The notes: generated from the sequence alone by a model not told the origin. 64,000 bases of DNA from Pyropia yezoensis (GCA_009829735.1 CM020618.1:14056568-14120567), one strand, 5' to 3'. Counted from the stretch's first letter, positions 32,646 to 42,760 are shown. Program-made: numbers and translations.

Positions 32646-35594
32646 ATGGCCAGCCTCTCCACCTCCCCTCGCCATGGTGGAAGCGGCTCTGCTGGAGGGA
32701 GCAATGCATCCCTCCGCTATGGCGGTGTGGGCTCTTCCGGCGGCACTGTGTCCCCTCGCCTGAGCTCCCCCCGCTACGCCCAGTCGCTGGGGTCTGGTGC
32801 TTCCCGCGGCGGCGGCGGCGACGCGGCCACTGGCCGTGGAACCCAAACCCTATGCTTTGACGCTGCCGCCCTCGAGGACCCCGCCCTGGACATTCCCGCC
32901 TTTGTCGCGTCGGCCCGGTCGGTGGCGCCGCTGCCCGCGGTGCGGGCGGACCTGGCCGCCCACGCGGGCGCCCTCACCGCCGACCTCATTGACACCATGG
33001 CCGCCGACTTTCAAACCTTTGTCGCGCTCGGCCCCGCCACCGCCGACGCGGGGCCCGCCGCTTCGGCGGCCGCGCCGGGGCTGGCAGCCCTTGGCGACGT
33101 CCTCGCCGCCCGCGCCGCCGCGCTGACCGCCGACGCGGCGGACCTGGGGGCGGCCCTCGACGCGCGCCGCGCCGCCGCGACGCGCGTGGCGGGCCTGGAG
33201 GCCCTCACCGCCGCGTCGACGCTGCTGCGGCAGTGCGAGGCGCTCGTCCCGTTGGCGGCAGCCGACGACCGCGGCGGCGGCGGCGGCGGCGGTGGCGGCG
33301 GGCGCGGGGGGGGGGGGCTCCGGCCGCTCGAGCGCCTGGCCGCCCTCTACGCCCACGCTGCCGAGACGGTGGGCCGCTGCCCGCCGGGCCGCGCCGCCAC
33401 CCGTCTGCGGCCACGTCTTACGACGATACGGGATGTGGTTGGGCGGCGCCTCGGCGCGGCGTTTCGTGTTGCCCTGGCCCAGGCTTCGGCCGAGGTTGGC
33501 GGCGGGGGCGGTGGGGGGAGTGGCGGGGGTAGCGCCGCCGACGCTGACGCTGACATGGACGGTGGGGGCGACACACCGCTGGCGCGTGTGCTCAACACCT
33601 ACCTGGTTGCGGGGATGGTCCCCGCCGCCGAAGCTCAGTTCCGCGCCGACGTGGTGCGTCCGTTCGCGACGCGCCGGCTGCAGATGGCCCCCATGATGGC
33701 CGCGGCGGAGCGGCGGCGGGCAGCTGCTGCCCGTGACTCGGGCGGCAGCAGTGTCAAGACTGCCGGCCTGACGGGCGGAGGGTCCCCGCAAAGGGGCGGC
33801 GACGGCAGTGACCGCAGCGGCAGCCCGTCGACGAGTGTCAAGGGCGACGGTGCCCCCCCGCTGACGCCCGCCGACGCCCTGACAGCGGCGGAGCAGGAGG
33901 TTCTTGCGTTTCTGGGCGACGCGGTTGTGCCGCTGACGTCGCTCGTGTCGGCATCGCCGTCGCTGGCGGCCGCGTTTGACTTTGCGGGGCGTGCCGTGTG
34001 GCCCGAGCTGGACGCCGCTCTCGCGTCGGGAATGGGCGCTGTCTTTGCTCCGGGCATCCCAGATGTGTTTCACGCGTGCTACGGGGCTGCCAGCCGCATC
34101 TTGGCTGCCGTCGACGCGGTGGCCGTTGTTGGGGGCGCCCCCCCTCAGGGCAGCCATTCGGAGGCGGCGGCGGCAGCAGCACCGGACGGAGAGGACGCAC
34201 CAGCAGACGCGCTCGATCAGGATGCTGCCGCCGCTGGCGCGCTAACTCCACATTTTATTGTGCCGTCGGCTGCGGCAGCGGCCGCTGCCGCCACGGCTGC
34301 GCCCGTGTCGCTGGCAGCATCGCCCGCGGTGACGGCGTTTGTACGGCGATGGAATTTGCCAGTCTACTTTCAGCTACGCTTCCAAGAGATCACCACCCCC
34401 TACGACGCGGTGCTTGCTGGCCGCCCCGCCGTCGTGGCGTCGTCGACGCCAACTGGGGTGGCGGTGGCAGCGTCGGCGACGGTGGCAGGGAAGGGCTCGC
34501 ATCAGCCCGGCCTGCCCACCGACGGCTACCGCCTGACGGCGAGCGTCGCGCTGGTGGAAGCGCTCACGCGCACCTGGGCGCCCGACGTGTACCTGCGGCC
34601 GCTGGCACACCGGTTTGGGCGGCTGGCGCTGCAGCTGGTCTCCCGGTACGCAACGTGGGCGGGCCAGGGCCTGGCTGGCGAGTGGGCGGCTGAGGGGTCC
34701 GCTTCGGGGGGCAGCGCGGCGGGGGGCTCGCCGGCCAAGGCCCTTGGCGCACCCGGCGCCTCCTCGACGGCCAGCGGCGCGAGCCGCCCTGGTGTGTCGG
34801 CGGCGGCTGCCGCGGCGGCCGCGGCAGCCGCCGCCACCCCTGCCGGCATGGCCGCCGCCGCCGCGGCCGACGCGGCGCTGCTGCACGCGGATCTGACGCT
34901 TTTAGCGTCTCGGCTCGCCGCAGACGTGGCGGCCATGACCGCTGGCGCCCCCCACCTGGAGTTGGAGGCGCCCGCCGTGGAGGCGCTCAACACGGCTTTT
35001 GCCGCCGCGGCGGGCCCCCCCCTCGACGCCCTCCGCCCCGCGGCGGTATCCGCGGCCGCCACTGCCATCGGCCGCGCGTGTGGGGACGCCCTCGCGCCGC
35101 TGCGGGGCATCCTGGCCACCTACCGGATGGCCAACCGGCCGGCCCCGTCGGGGCCCAGCCGCTTTGTCGGTGGGGTCCTTCGGCCGCTGCGCGTCTTCCT
35201 CGCCGACCACGGTGGGTCGCTGGGCACCGACGCGGCGGCGGCCGTCTCGGCGCGCGTCGTTGCAACCGTCGCTGAGCGGTACCACGCCATGGCGACGGAG
35301 CTGCTGGCGAATGTGCAGCGCAGCGAGGACACGCTGAGGCGGCTTAACTTGGGACGCGGCGGCGGTGGCGCCGCAGGCGCCCCGGCTGCCGCCTCGGCGG
35401 CGGCGGCGTCGGCGGTGGCGGCGGCGACGCCGGGGGGCGGCGCGCCCGCCGCAGCGACGACGACCATGGGCAAGATTGAGCTGCAGCTGCGGCTGGACGT
35501 GGCCAAGTTCACCGACGACGTCCGCGGGCTGGGCGTGGACGTGGGGGCGGTGCCAGAGATCGCGACGCTCGCGGCGTGTGTGGCGGGCTCTTGA
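32646..35594 (+). CDS. COG2: conserved oligomeric Golgi complex subunit 2 (COG2)
   Basis: The protein is 982 residues from ATG at 32646, single exon. Near residue 68 TLCFDAAAL opens the COG2 N-terminal domain, and ADLIDTMAADFQTFVAL corresponds to the conserved LINxDYxDFVxLS helix, followed by a long helical coil with few prolines (about 90-210). Near residue 570 NLPVYFQLRFQEITTPYDAV is the hallmark of the C-terminal DUF3510 domain (WNxPVYFQLRFQEI). COG2 is in lobe A of the eight-subunit COG tether, which captures vesicles in retrograde traffic within the Golgi and so keeps glycosylation enzymes in place. Usual length is 700-800 residues; the excess is in Gly/Ala/Ser inserts, as elsewhere in this genome. 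Confidence 0.88.
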   Translation: MASLSTSPRHGGSGSAGGSNASLRYGGVGSSGGTVSPRLSSPRYAQSLGSGASRGGGGDAATGRGTQTLCFDAAALEDPALDIPAFVASARSVAPLPAVRADLAAHAGALTADLIDTMAADFQTFVALGPATADAGPAASAAAPGLAALGDVLAARAAALTADAADLGAALDARRAAATRVAGLEALTAASTLLRQCEALVPLAAADDRGGGGGGGGGGRGGGGLRPLERLAALYAHAAETVGRCPPGRAATRLRPRLTTIRDVVGRRLGAAFRVALAQASAEVGGGGGGGSGGGSAADADADMDGGGDTPLARVLNTYLVAGMVPAAEAQFRADVVRPFATRRLQMAPMMAAAERRRAAAARDSGGSSVKTAGLTGGGSPQRGGDGSDRSGSPSTSVKGDGAPPLTPADALTAAEQEVLAFLGDAVVPLTSLVSASPSLAAAFDFAGRAVWPELDAALASGMGAVFAPGIPDVFHACYGAASRILAAVDAVAVVGGAPPQGSHSEAAAAAAPDGEDAPADALDQDAAAAGALTPHFIVPSAAAAAAAATAAPVSLAASPAVTAFVRRWNLPVYFQLRFQEITTPYDAVLAGRPAVVASSTPTGVAVAASATVAGKGSHQPGLPTDGYRLTASVALVEALTRTWAPDVYLRPLAHRFGRLALQLVSRYATWAGQGLAGEWAAEGSASGGSAAGGSPAKALGAPGASSTASGASRPGVSAAAAAAAAAAAATPAGMAAAAAADAALLHADLTLLASRLAADVAAMTAGAPHLELEAPAVEALNTAFAAAAGPPLDALRPAAVSAAATAIGRACGDALAPLRGILATYRMANRPAPSGPSRFVGGVLRPLRVFLADHGGSLGTDAAAAVSARVVATVAERYHAMATELLANVQRSEDTLRRLNLGRGGGGAAGAPAAASAAAASAVAAATPGGGAPAAATTTMGKIELQLRLDVAKFTDDVRGLGVDVGAVPEIATLAACVAGS

Positions 35595-36258
35595 CGTGCC
35601 GGTGCGTAGTGGGCGCTGGATGTGCCGGAATACGGCGGGCTCTGGTTGTGCCGGTGTGGCGGGCTCTGGATGTGTCGGCGTGTGAGCGGGAAGGGAGGAA
35701 GGGGGGAAGGCGGACCGGGGCCTGGGAGGGTGGTGAAAGGGTGTAGTGCGCCCGCGCCTGTTCAGCCGAGCCGTGCCTGTCGGGGTGGGGCGCACCGTGG
35801 GTGCCCTCCTGTGTTTGGGCATGCGCGCCGCCCCTGCTGGGGCACCAAGGACGGACCACCGAGGGAACCTCGCACGTGTAGAATGAAAACAGGCGCCGCC
35901 GCGGCTGGCAATCGCCGGACAGCCCCCGTGCGTGGCCCCAGTGGCGTGAGGGCTGAAGCGGCACCTTGTGGGCACGCCATCTGGTCGTTCCCGCCCACCC
36001 ACCCATGCCCCCTCACTTTCCTCCTCCCACGTCCCCCTGCCGCCGCCCCCCGCCGGCGGCACAGCCCGGGGGGCACAACCCCCACCTCGCTAACCCCCCC
36101 CCCCCCCCAAAGCCTCTGCCAAAAGCGTGCCGCCCCTCCCTCTCACAAAAAAAGTAACTCTGCAAAAAACGAGCGCCCTGACGCTCTACCCCCTTCACCC
36201 CTCCCTCCCCCTTCCAAAGGCCCATCCCACCCCGCCCCCCCTCCCCTTGCCCCCCACT
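35595..36258. other. convergent intergenic spacer
   Basis: COG2 and the transporter gene converge here. The first 100 bases carry an imperfect GTGCCGG.TGTGGCGGGCTCTGGA direct repeat, then C-rich sequence and a 13-C run near 36094-36108. No gene is seen. Confidence 0.5.
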
Positions 36259-38010
36259 TTACTCCTCCTTGGCCGCGGCGTTCGCCTCGGACATCTTCCA
36301 CATTGGTGCGAGCACCGCGCACGCCGCAACCACCGCGGCGACAATGACCCCCCCAAAGACCCCCCACCCCCCCCGCTGAATGACCACCGTCAGCGGCCAC
36401 CCCGCCACCGCCGCGCCCATATAACTAATAATGCCCAGCACGCCCAGGGCGGTGGCGGTGCCCTTGCCGCGTGTTGCCTCTGCGCCGATCAGCCCAATGA
36501 GCACCTGCGGCCCGTTGATACAAAAGCCCGCGGCCGCGGCCGCCGCCGCGTTGGCCACAAAGCCCCCGGGGGGGGCGGCCGCAAACGCGGCCAGGCTGAG
36601 CACCAGCCCCCCCAGGTAGGCGAGCGTCACCGCCACCCGCCGGCCGCCCGCCGCGTCCGATGCGATGCCCGACGTGAAGGAGCCGGCGACGCCCGCCAGC
36701 TCGAGCGACGACAGCAGCACCGCAACGGTGGCGGGCGGGAAGGCCTTGACCTCCCCCAGCGCGAATGGCAGCCACGATTTGAGGCCCTGCCGCACAAAGT
36801 AGACGAGGAAGTAGGCGGCGGAGAGGGCACGGAGAGAGCGGTTGCGCGCCACAGTGCGGATGGTTGTCTGCCATGCAGGACGGGGCTTGGAGGGGGTGGG
36901 GGCGCGGGTGGTCGCCGCCGCCGCCGCCACCGTTCCCGCCACCGCGGGCGTCAAGGGCGCCACCATCCCCTTGTCAGCCGCCGGCGCCGGCGCCGGTTCC
37001 TCGGTGGGCAGCTGCCACGGCACCGCCCATCCGGCGGCGGCGGGCGAGTCCCGCATGACCAACACGGTCAAGACGGCAAGGGCCATGGCCGCCCCCCCCG
37101 GCGCGAGCAGCGCCAGCCGCCAGCCCGCCAGCCCCCCCACCCCCCGCCCACGAGCGGCCAGGAACCCACACACCAGCGGCGCGAGAAAGGCGCCCACATT
37201 GGCCGACGTGGACCAGGCGGCCCACCAGACGCCCCGCGCCGCGGCAGGGTACCACGCGGTGAGCAGCCGCGCGCACGCGCCCGCACCAACGCCCTGCACC
37301 ACCCCCGCGGCAGCATAGGCGGCGACGAGCGCCGGCACCGACGTGGCGGCGCCCATCGCCACGGTGGAGGCGCCCGCCAAAAAGAGGCCTGCCGCTAGGG
37401 TCACCGCGGGGGAAGCCCCATCGGCCGCCACCCCCGTCAGCAGCCGCGAGCCCCCATACGCAAACGGAAAGACGGAGCTGATGGCCCCCACCTGCGCCAG
37501 CGACAGGCCCAGCGCGGGCCGCAGCGCGGGCGCCACAAACGTAAAGGCCGACCGCAGCAGCACGTAGGCGGCGTACGAGGCGGCGATGCACACAAAGAGG
37601 GCGAGCCGCGCGGCGCGGAAGCGCGCCTGCACCGCGGGGGGGGCGGCGGCCAGTTCAATGAGCGCCCGGGCGGCGGGGGGGGGGGCGCCTCCTGGCAGCG
37701 GCACCGCCGCCGCCCGGTCCGACGCGGTCATCGCGGGCGCGTCGCGGGCGGGGGCGACGCGGCGGGGCGGCGGTTGCCACCAGCCGCCGCAGCCGCCGCC
37801 GCCGCCGCCACTACCAGGCACCCGCAGCTGCGCGCGCCCCGTCGCCGCCGCCCCCGGCCATGCGCCCAGGCGGCGGTGGGGAGGGGCGGCGGCGGCAGCG
37901 GCGGCGACGGCGGTGGTGGGGTGGCCACCGCCACCCCGTGACGTGGCCACCTGCCGGTGGTGGAGCGCCCCGGCGGCGGCCGCCGGGGCGACAAACGCCC
38001 CCACCGCCAT
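36259..38010 (-). CDS. OPA-family (GlpT/UhpT/UhpC-like) organophosphate transporter
   Basis: The protein is 583 residues from ATG at 38010 (GACGCCATGGCG); the frame is open further upstream but low complexity. The first ~130 residues are rich in Ala, Arg, Ser, Pro and Gly and poor in acidic residues, as in a plastid transit peptide; an internal ATG at 37731 would shorten it. From residue ~134 come twelve-helix MFS segments: ARLALFVCIAASYAAYVLLR, SVFPFAYGGSRLLTGVAAD, GVVQGVGAGACARLLTAWYP, WWAAWSTSANVGAF, a long central loop, then YFLVYFVRQGLKSWLPF, GSFTSGIASDAAGGRR and INGPQVLIGLIGAEATRGKG. The last is typical of the glycerol-3-phosphate and hexose-phosphate antiporters. UhpC-type transporters of chlamydial affinity are known in red algae and glaucophytes and are thought to be plastidial; a plastid sugar-phosphate carrier is therefore the best guess. 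Confidence 0.85.
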   Translation of the reverse strand: MAVGAFVAPAAAAGALHHRQVATSRGGGGHPTTAVAAAAAAAPPHRRLGAWPGAAATGRAQLRVPGSGGGGGGCGGWWQPPPRRVAPARDAPAMTASDRAAAVPLPGGAPPPAARALIELAAAPPAVQARFRAARLALFVCIAASYAAYVLLRSAFTFVAPALRPALGLSLAQVGAISSVFPFAYGGSRLLTGVAADGASPAVTLAAGLFLAGASTVAMGAATSVPALVAAYAAAGVVQGVGAGACARLLTAWYPAAARGVWWAAWSTSANVGAFLAPLVCGFLAARGRGVGGLAGWRLALLAPGGAAMALAVLTVLVMRDSPAAAGWAVPWQLPTEEPAPAPAADKGMVAPLTPAVAGTVAAAAATTRAPTPSKPRPAWQTTIRTVARNRSLRALSAAYFLVYFVRQGLKSWLPFALGEVKAFPPATVAVLLSSLELAGVAGSFTSGIASDAAGGRRVAVTLAYLGGLVLSLAAFAAAPPGGFVANAAAAAAAGFCINGPQVLIGLIGAEATRGKGTATALGVLGIISYMGAAVAGWPLTVVIQRGGWGVFGGVIVAAVVAACAVLAPMWKMSEANAAAKEE

Positions 38011-38695
38011 GGCGTCGCGGCTGTGGGCGGGGCGGGGCGACGGGCGACGCGGCGAGTACGCCGCGGCTCGAGGGGGAGGGGGGAGGCGGGGGGCAGCGGC
38101 GGCGGCGGCAGTGGCAGCGGCAGGGGCGGCCGCAGTGACGGCGGCAGCGGCAGTGGCAGTGGCGGCGGCGGCAGCCGGGTGATGCACAACGGTGGTCGGG
38201 GGAGGAGGACGAGGCACCGCGCGGTGCAGCGCCAACCACAACGGTGACGGTAGCGGCACACGAGGGGTGCGGTGGCGGCGCTGGGAGCATGCGCTGCGAG
38301 CAGCGGATCTGACTGGCCCGCCGCGCGACGCAGGGGGCGGTGGTGGCTTGTGGTTGGTGGCTGGCTGGTCACGGGAAGGGCAAAATTCCACCAGACAAAA
38401 GAGAAACAAGAGCTTCGCGCAACTTCGCGTCGGCGCGAGGAGAGCCGCTGAGGGCTCGGAGGGAGTAGCGGGGGGGGGGGCGGGACGGCCCACTGGCTCG
38501 CAGTAGCAGAGGGGTGCGAGCGGTGTGCGGGGCTCGTGGGGCGTGTGGGCGGGTGGAACGCCCCCGTCGGCTTGTGCAGTTGCCAAGTCGTTCCAGCAGC
38601 GGCTACGGCCATCCACCCTTTCCTGTAGCGGTGAGGATGGGCCACTGCAGATGTGGCACTCTGACCATGGGGGGTGACGCTGGAAGCGCGGAAGG
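38011..38695. other. spacer between two minus-strand genes
   Basis: This is GC-rich, with GGC/GCA runs at 38090-38180 that extend the transporter frame upstream in Ala-rich sequence. It presumably holds the transporter promoter and leader. Nothing else is recognised, and no Y-family polymerase sequence follows the BRCT gene here. Confidence 0.45.
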
Positions 38696-40060
38696 CTACC
38701 GCCAGAAGGCGGTACCATCGGCGGCTGCGGTCGGCGACAGTGGTGGATACGCAATGCGTGCGAGGGCGGCCGGGGAAGAACGAAGAATGTATGAAAAGGT
38801 CCCGTGACGGAGCGCAGTCAGGGGATAGGAGCGGGGTGGGGGAAGGGCGTCGCAGCCCTCCAGAGACTCCCGACGCAAAGCCGGTTCCCACCGCGGCCGC
38901 GCCCTGGTGGCCCACCGCCAAGTCATTTCCCGCCTCTCAGCGCCCCCCCCCCCCCCACCGCCGCCCTTCACCCCCCACGACAGCCGCGCGTGCCCCCCCC
39001 CCGGGGCGGCCGCACCGGCAGGTGCGTACGGCCCTTCGGCCACCCGCCGGCCCGCCGCCACACACGCCGCCACCCAGGCGGCGGTGACCAGGTGGCGGCG
39101 GCCACGGCCAGCGCGGCCGCCGCCGCTGCCACCACCGCCGCCCGCCGCGGTCACCGCCCGCGTCGCGGAGGCGGCCGAAACCCGGTCAGCCACCTCGTGG
39201 GTGATGCCCGCCCGTGGGGTGGCCGCAAACGTCCCCCCGCCGGCCGCCACGGCCGCGCGGACCTCCTGCCGGCCGGGGCGGGTGTGGCCATTGACCCAGA
39301 TGACGAGGCCCACAAAGGGCGCACCCCGCGCCACCGCCCGGCTGCTGCCACCGGCGCTGGCGCCACCACCGTTGGGGGTGGCGGTGCCAAGAGGGCGGTG
39401 CCTGCCCGCCGGCACCGCTGCAAGCGGGGGGGTCGAGGGGAACTCGGCACGCAGGCGGGCGTCCTGCTTGGTCGCCTTGGCCCGCACGTACCCGCGCATG
39501 CCGTCGCCCGCCCACATGGATGTGGACGCGGCAGCGGCGGCGGCAATGGCCGCTTGAGGGGAGAGGGCGGCAGCGGCAGGGGCGGCGATGGCGGCGGTAG
39601 GTGAGGAGGCGACGGTGGCCGCAGGTGTGGCGGCGATAGCGGCGGCGGGTGTGGCGGCGATGGCGGTGGCCTCTGCGGCGGGCGGTGGGGCCGCATCACG
39701 CGACAAGGGACAGGATAACGGCGAAGTATTGGCGGAAGGGGGACACAGCGACGCGGGCAGCGGCGTCGGCGACGTCGGTAGCGCCGGCCCCGTCGGTGAC
39801 ACCCGTGGCTCTGTCAACAACGATGACGCCGTCGAAGTCGTCGGCAGCCGCGGTGCCACGACGCGGTCCGCATCGATCGCCGTGGTCGGTTTCCGCTGCG
39901 GCACCGAAGCCGGCACCACCACCGCACAAGGCACGGACAGGGGAGGCGACGACGGCGAGCGCGGCCGCTTGCGGCTGGTGAAGAGACTGGCGCCAGGGTT
40001 CGGGGGGAGCAGTTCAGCGGGCCGCTCGCCCCCAAAGGTGCGAAGAGGAGGAGAAGACAT
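38696..40060 (-). CDS. REV1-type BRCT protein without a polymerase domain
   Basis: The protein is 454 residues from ATG at 40060 (MSSPPLRTFGG), with a basic SRKRPRS motif at 29-35. Residues 182-207, MWAGDGMRGYVRAKATKQD, match the short conserved helix just before the BRCT domain of REV1. Residues 248-346 are a BRCT domain of REV1 type: PFVGLVIWVNGHTRPG, EVRAAVAAGGGTF, AGITHEVADRV, then HLVTAAWVAACVAAGRRV and EGPYAP, equal to the family's VNGxTxP, GG, THxxA, PxW and GR..PY positions. A Gly-rich insert interrupts it. After the BRCT the frame runs through ~105 nondescript residues to a stop; the UmuC catalytic domain that should follow is absent, and the next gene is the transporter. Whether this is a split gene, a stand-alone BRCT paralogue or one exon of a longer gene cannot be settled here. 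Confidence 0.7.
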   Translation of the reverse strand: MSSPPLRTFGGERPAELLPPNPGASLFTSRKRPRSPSSPPLSVPCAVVVPASVPQRKPTTAIDADRVVAPRLPTTSTASSLLTEPRVSPTGPALPTSPTPLPASLCPPSANTSPLSCPLSRDAAPPPAAEATAIAATPAAAIAATPAATVASSPTAAIAAPAAAALSPQAAIAAAAAASTSMWAGDGMRGYVRAKATKQDARLRAEFPSTPPLAAVPAGRHRPLGTATPNGGGASAGGSSRAVARGAPFVGLVIWVNGHTRPGRQEVRAAVAAGGGTFAATPRAGITHEVADRVSAASATRAVTAAGGGGGSGGGRAGRGRRHLVTAAWVAACVAAGRRVAEGPYAPAGAAAPGGGHARLSWGVKGGGGGGGGAERREMTWRWATRARPRWEPALRRESLEGCDALPPPRSYPLTALRHGTFSYILRSSPAALARIAYPPLSPTAAADGTAFWR

Positions 40061-40654
40061 CGACGCGTGCGCAAGGGTGGGAGAGATAGGGGGTCACGAC
40101 AAGGTGGGACACCAGGAGGCAGCGCTCAGGTGAAAACGCAGGAGGTTGGCGAGGGAGGCAGAGCGGAAGAGGTTAGGAGTGACATAACAGATGTTGGAAG
40201 ATGTCCCACGTTGGGCGGACTAAATATCGGACCGCCTCCGCTCAGCCGAGTGGGGCTGTCGGACCCCTTACAGTCACTGCGCCCCCACTCAGCGTGCACC
40301 CCCGCCGAGTCATGGTCTGTCAGGACATCAACCCGCAGTCGTCTGTGTAAGTATAAGATTCAGCGTGGCCCCAGAGGCACCCGTATATGGCTGGTTTCTG
40401 AAGAATGATCAGATTCTTCGGGTACAGCCACCAATGTGGACTATCGCCCATATTAGACCACATTCGTGCCACGTAGGCGAAACGTGGCGCCTGAGACTAA
40501 ACGTGGCAAGTATCGGTCTGTTCATCAATGTCACCGGACCAACCGAGCCCTAAAACGGCACCAGGTTCGACGAGGTTCGAGAATAGAGTTACGGCAATTG
40601 CTGGATAACTTCATTCCAATAAACGTGCATGCCCTACGATCCGATAGTCCTGGC

Positions 40655-40697
40655 ACTATCGCCCGACTAAAACCTCGTGTTTTAGTCGAGCGATAGT
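40655..40697. repeat. imperfect hairpin, 19-bp arms
   Basis: The left arm ACTATCGCCCGACTAAAAC pairs with the right arm across a 5-base loop with one mismatch. A further CGATAGT/ACTATCG inverted pair overlaps its left side. Confidence 0.8.
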
Positions 40698-41094
40698 CTG
40701 AGAACCAACCGTTAATCCTTCGCCGGAGGCCATTGATTGGCTGAGAACGTGCCACGTGGCGGTCTCGTTTCAGAACGCTGCAGTTGTACTGTTTGACAGA
40801 TGATGAGCTTTGAAGTCAGGCATCCATGACAAAGTCCGGTGCGCACGTTTTTGAACCCGTCGACGCCACTCGTTTTCTTTTGATCCGCTTCGGATTGCTG
40901 ACCTCAACCTTCGGCCAGGCCGCTACGATCACGGCCCCGGATCACAGCGAATGTGCCGGCACGTGGCGCGCTGACGCGCGTCGCCGTGGACCGACGTTCA
41001 AGCGGCAACCATTGATTCATGAGCCGCTGGGACCGGTGGCCTTGTCGAGAGGAAAAGTCCTGCCAAGCTGCGATTCCATTGGCCCCCTCTGTGG

Positions 41095-41158
41095 AATAAC
41101 GAAATAGTAGATATCGGAGAGTCGGAATCGACTCTCCGATATCTACTATTTCGTTATT
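41095..41158. repeat. perfect palindrome, 30-bp arms, 4-base loop
   Basis: The left arm begins AATAACGAAATAGTAG and ends GGAGAGTCG; after the loop GAAT the exact reverse complement runs to TTTCGTTATT. All 30 base pairs match, so it is young or maintained. It could be two abutting terminal repeats of a foldback transposon, or a structured RNA or DNA element. Confidence 0.9.
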
Positions 41159-41946
41159 ATATGCGTGGCAGCATGGGCCTTGCCTGAGAAAACTGGCGCT
41201 CCAGCTGCCAGAGGAGACACACCAAAATCTCGTGGTCCTCGAAAGCACGTGCCCGGGCGCAGGCGTCCTGAATGCTCCCCCCCCCACGATGTGACGTCCG
41301 CGCTGCAGGTCATCGTCGTTGTCGGCGTCACTACGGTCGTCGGCGCCACTATCGCCCTTTTCCCGCTCTCACTCTTCGTCTAGTCGACGTCGCCCTCCGC
41401 GGGAGCTCTCTGTCCTTGCCACGGAACGACGACTGCGCTGTGTGCTTCCACGGCACGCATTTGCCTTCCGCCTTCTTTACTTCCAGGTACGCCACGAACG
41501 CCGCAGGGATGATGCGTGGATGGGAAGCGCCATGTGCGGCTGTACGCATGCACGTTGTCTTCTTTTTTTTTACTCGCTTTCTAACTCTCATTCTGCGAGC
41601 ACAACGTCAGTGGGGTGCTTTCTGCTATTGTCTTGGTTTTTTTCGTGGTTTGTTTCAGTGCTACAGGGCGTGGTGGGATCTTCGCAAGGCCAGTGTACCT
41701 TTGAAGGTTGTCAGGGCGGGAGTGAGAGGTAAGCGGTGGCTCGTGTCGGGATGACTCTTTCGGAGCAGCGCCGGGCGTACGACATCGACCGGGCCGCATG
41801 ATTTCGCAGAGAATGTCACTGCCTCCAGTTTCCCGAGACGAACTATGCACGTATTGACAGTCGTTGTGTCCCTTCGTTTTGCCTCGTCTACCTTGTGCAC
41901 GTGGGCATACTTTTCTTTCCTGGTAGCAGCAGCGGCGTCCTAGAGG

Positions 41947-42408
41947 ATGGACGTGCGGGCAGGGGACGAGTCCGCAGACGAGGAACAGGAGGTGGTCATG
42001 GCCCTCTTGCTTCATCAGCGCTTAATTATTGTGCATGCCTTGCGGCGCCGTCGGCTGGCTCAAACACACACGTCTCGGCGTCACCCTGGTTCCCGTATCG
42101 GGAAAAAGGGTAACAAACTGAGACTTTTTTCTAAGGCTCTGCAGCGCATACGCCGCCAGTACTTCGGTGCCCGCGACCCACGACCCCCGCCGGGCAAGCT
42201 GGTGACGGTGACGGCCACAGGGCACACCTTCCTCGGCTGCGCTTGGTACACGGCGTCAATCCACGTGGCCCACAAGAACAGCTCGCTGGCAAACGTCACT
42301 AACCTGAACACCATTCGCACGTGGGTCCGAGAGAAAAGGTATGCTAAGTGTGCCCGACGGGAGGCACAGTGGATGGAGGTTGTGCTATTTTCTCCTTTGG
42401 AGATATGA
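41947..42408 (+). CDS. unrecognised 153-residue frame
   Basis: The frame begins ATGGACGTGCGG at 41947. The first 40 residues are acidic then basic (MDVRAGDESADEEQEVVMAL, then LRRRRL), followed by a basic stretch and the mixed sequence TVTATGHTFLGCAWYTASIH. Complexity and the plain ATG start suggest a real protein N-terminus. It lies about 350 bases before the larger frame at 42761, on the same strand, and could be an exon of the same gene. I recognise no family. Confidence 0.4.
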   Translation: MDVRAGDESADEEQEVVMALLLHQRLIIVHALRRRRLAQTHTSRRHPGSRIGKKGNKLRLFSKALQRIRRQYFGARDPRPPPGKLVTVTATGHTFLGCAWYTASIHVAHKNSSLANVTNLNTIRTWVREKRYAKCARREAQWMEVVLFSPLEI

Positions 42409-42760
42409 GCCACGCGGCTGACAATAACGCTATGTACCCGCTCTACCTTCCCTCGTGTTCTTGTGATTTTTGCATGGAGGTCTCCCTTGGACGTGCCTTA
42501 TCATTTCACGTCGGAGCAGCCGTGCATGACGATCCGGGCGCCGGGCTCCCGCCTCAAGTGTAAGGTCCACAAGGGCTCCGTGCGACCCGTGGGGTCAGCA
42601 CGTTGTGTGACAACGTCATCTTCATTGGGACAGCCATGACGGATGTCGGCAACCGCGACGTGACGGGCAGCTTTTTGATGTTCTCCGTCGGGGGCCACTC
42701 GCACCCCCCCCCCCTCCTATCACCGTTGCCACCCGCGGCCTGCTGCTGACAGCGCGAGAG

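Larger units (their letters stand above)
40061..41946. other. non-coding stretch with lower GC and two hairpins
   Basis: Base composition changes near 40.15 kb from extreme GC to roughly balanced. The stretch includes two foldback structures listed separately and short repeats of GTGCCACGTGG or CACGTAGG type. Frames such as 41272-41754 (+) show no domain. It may be a small non-autonomous mobile element or several, but I find no terminal repeats with target duplications. Confidence 0.4.
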
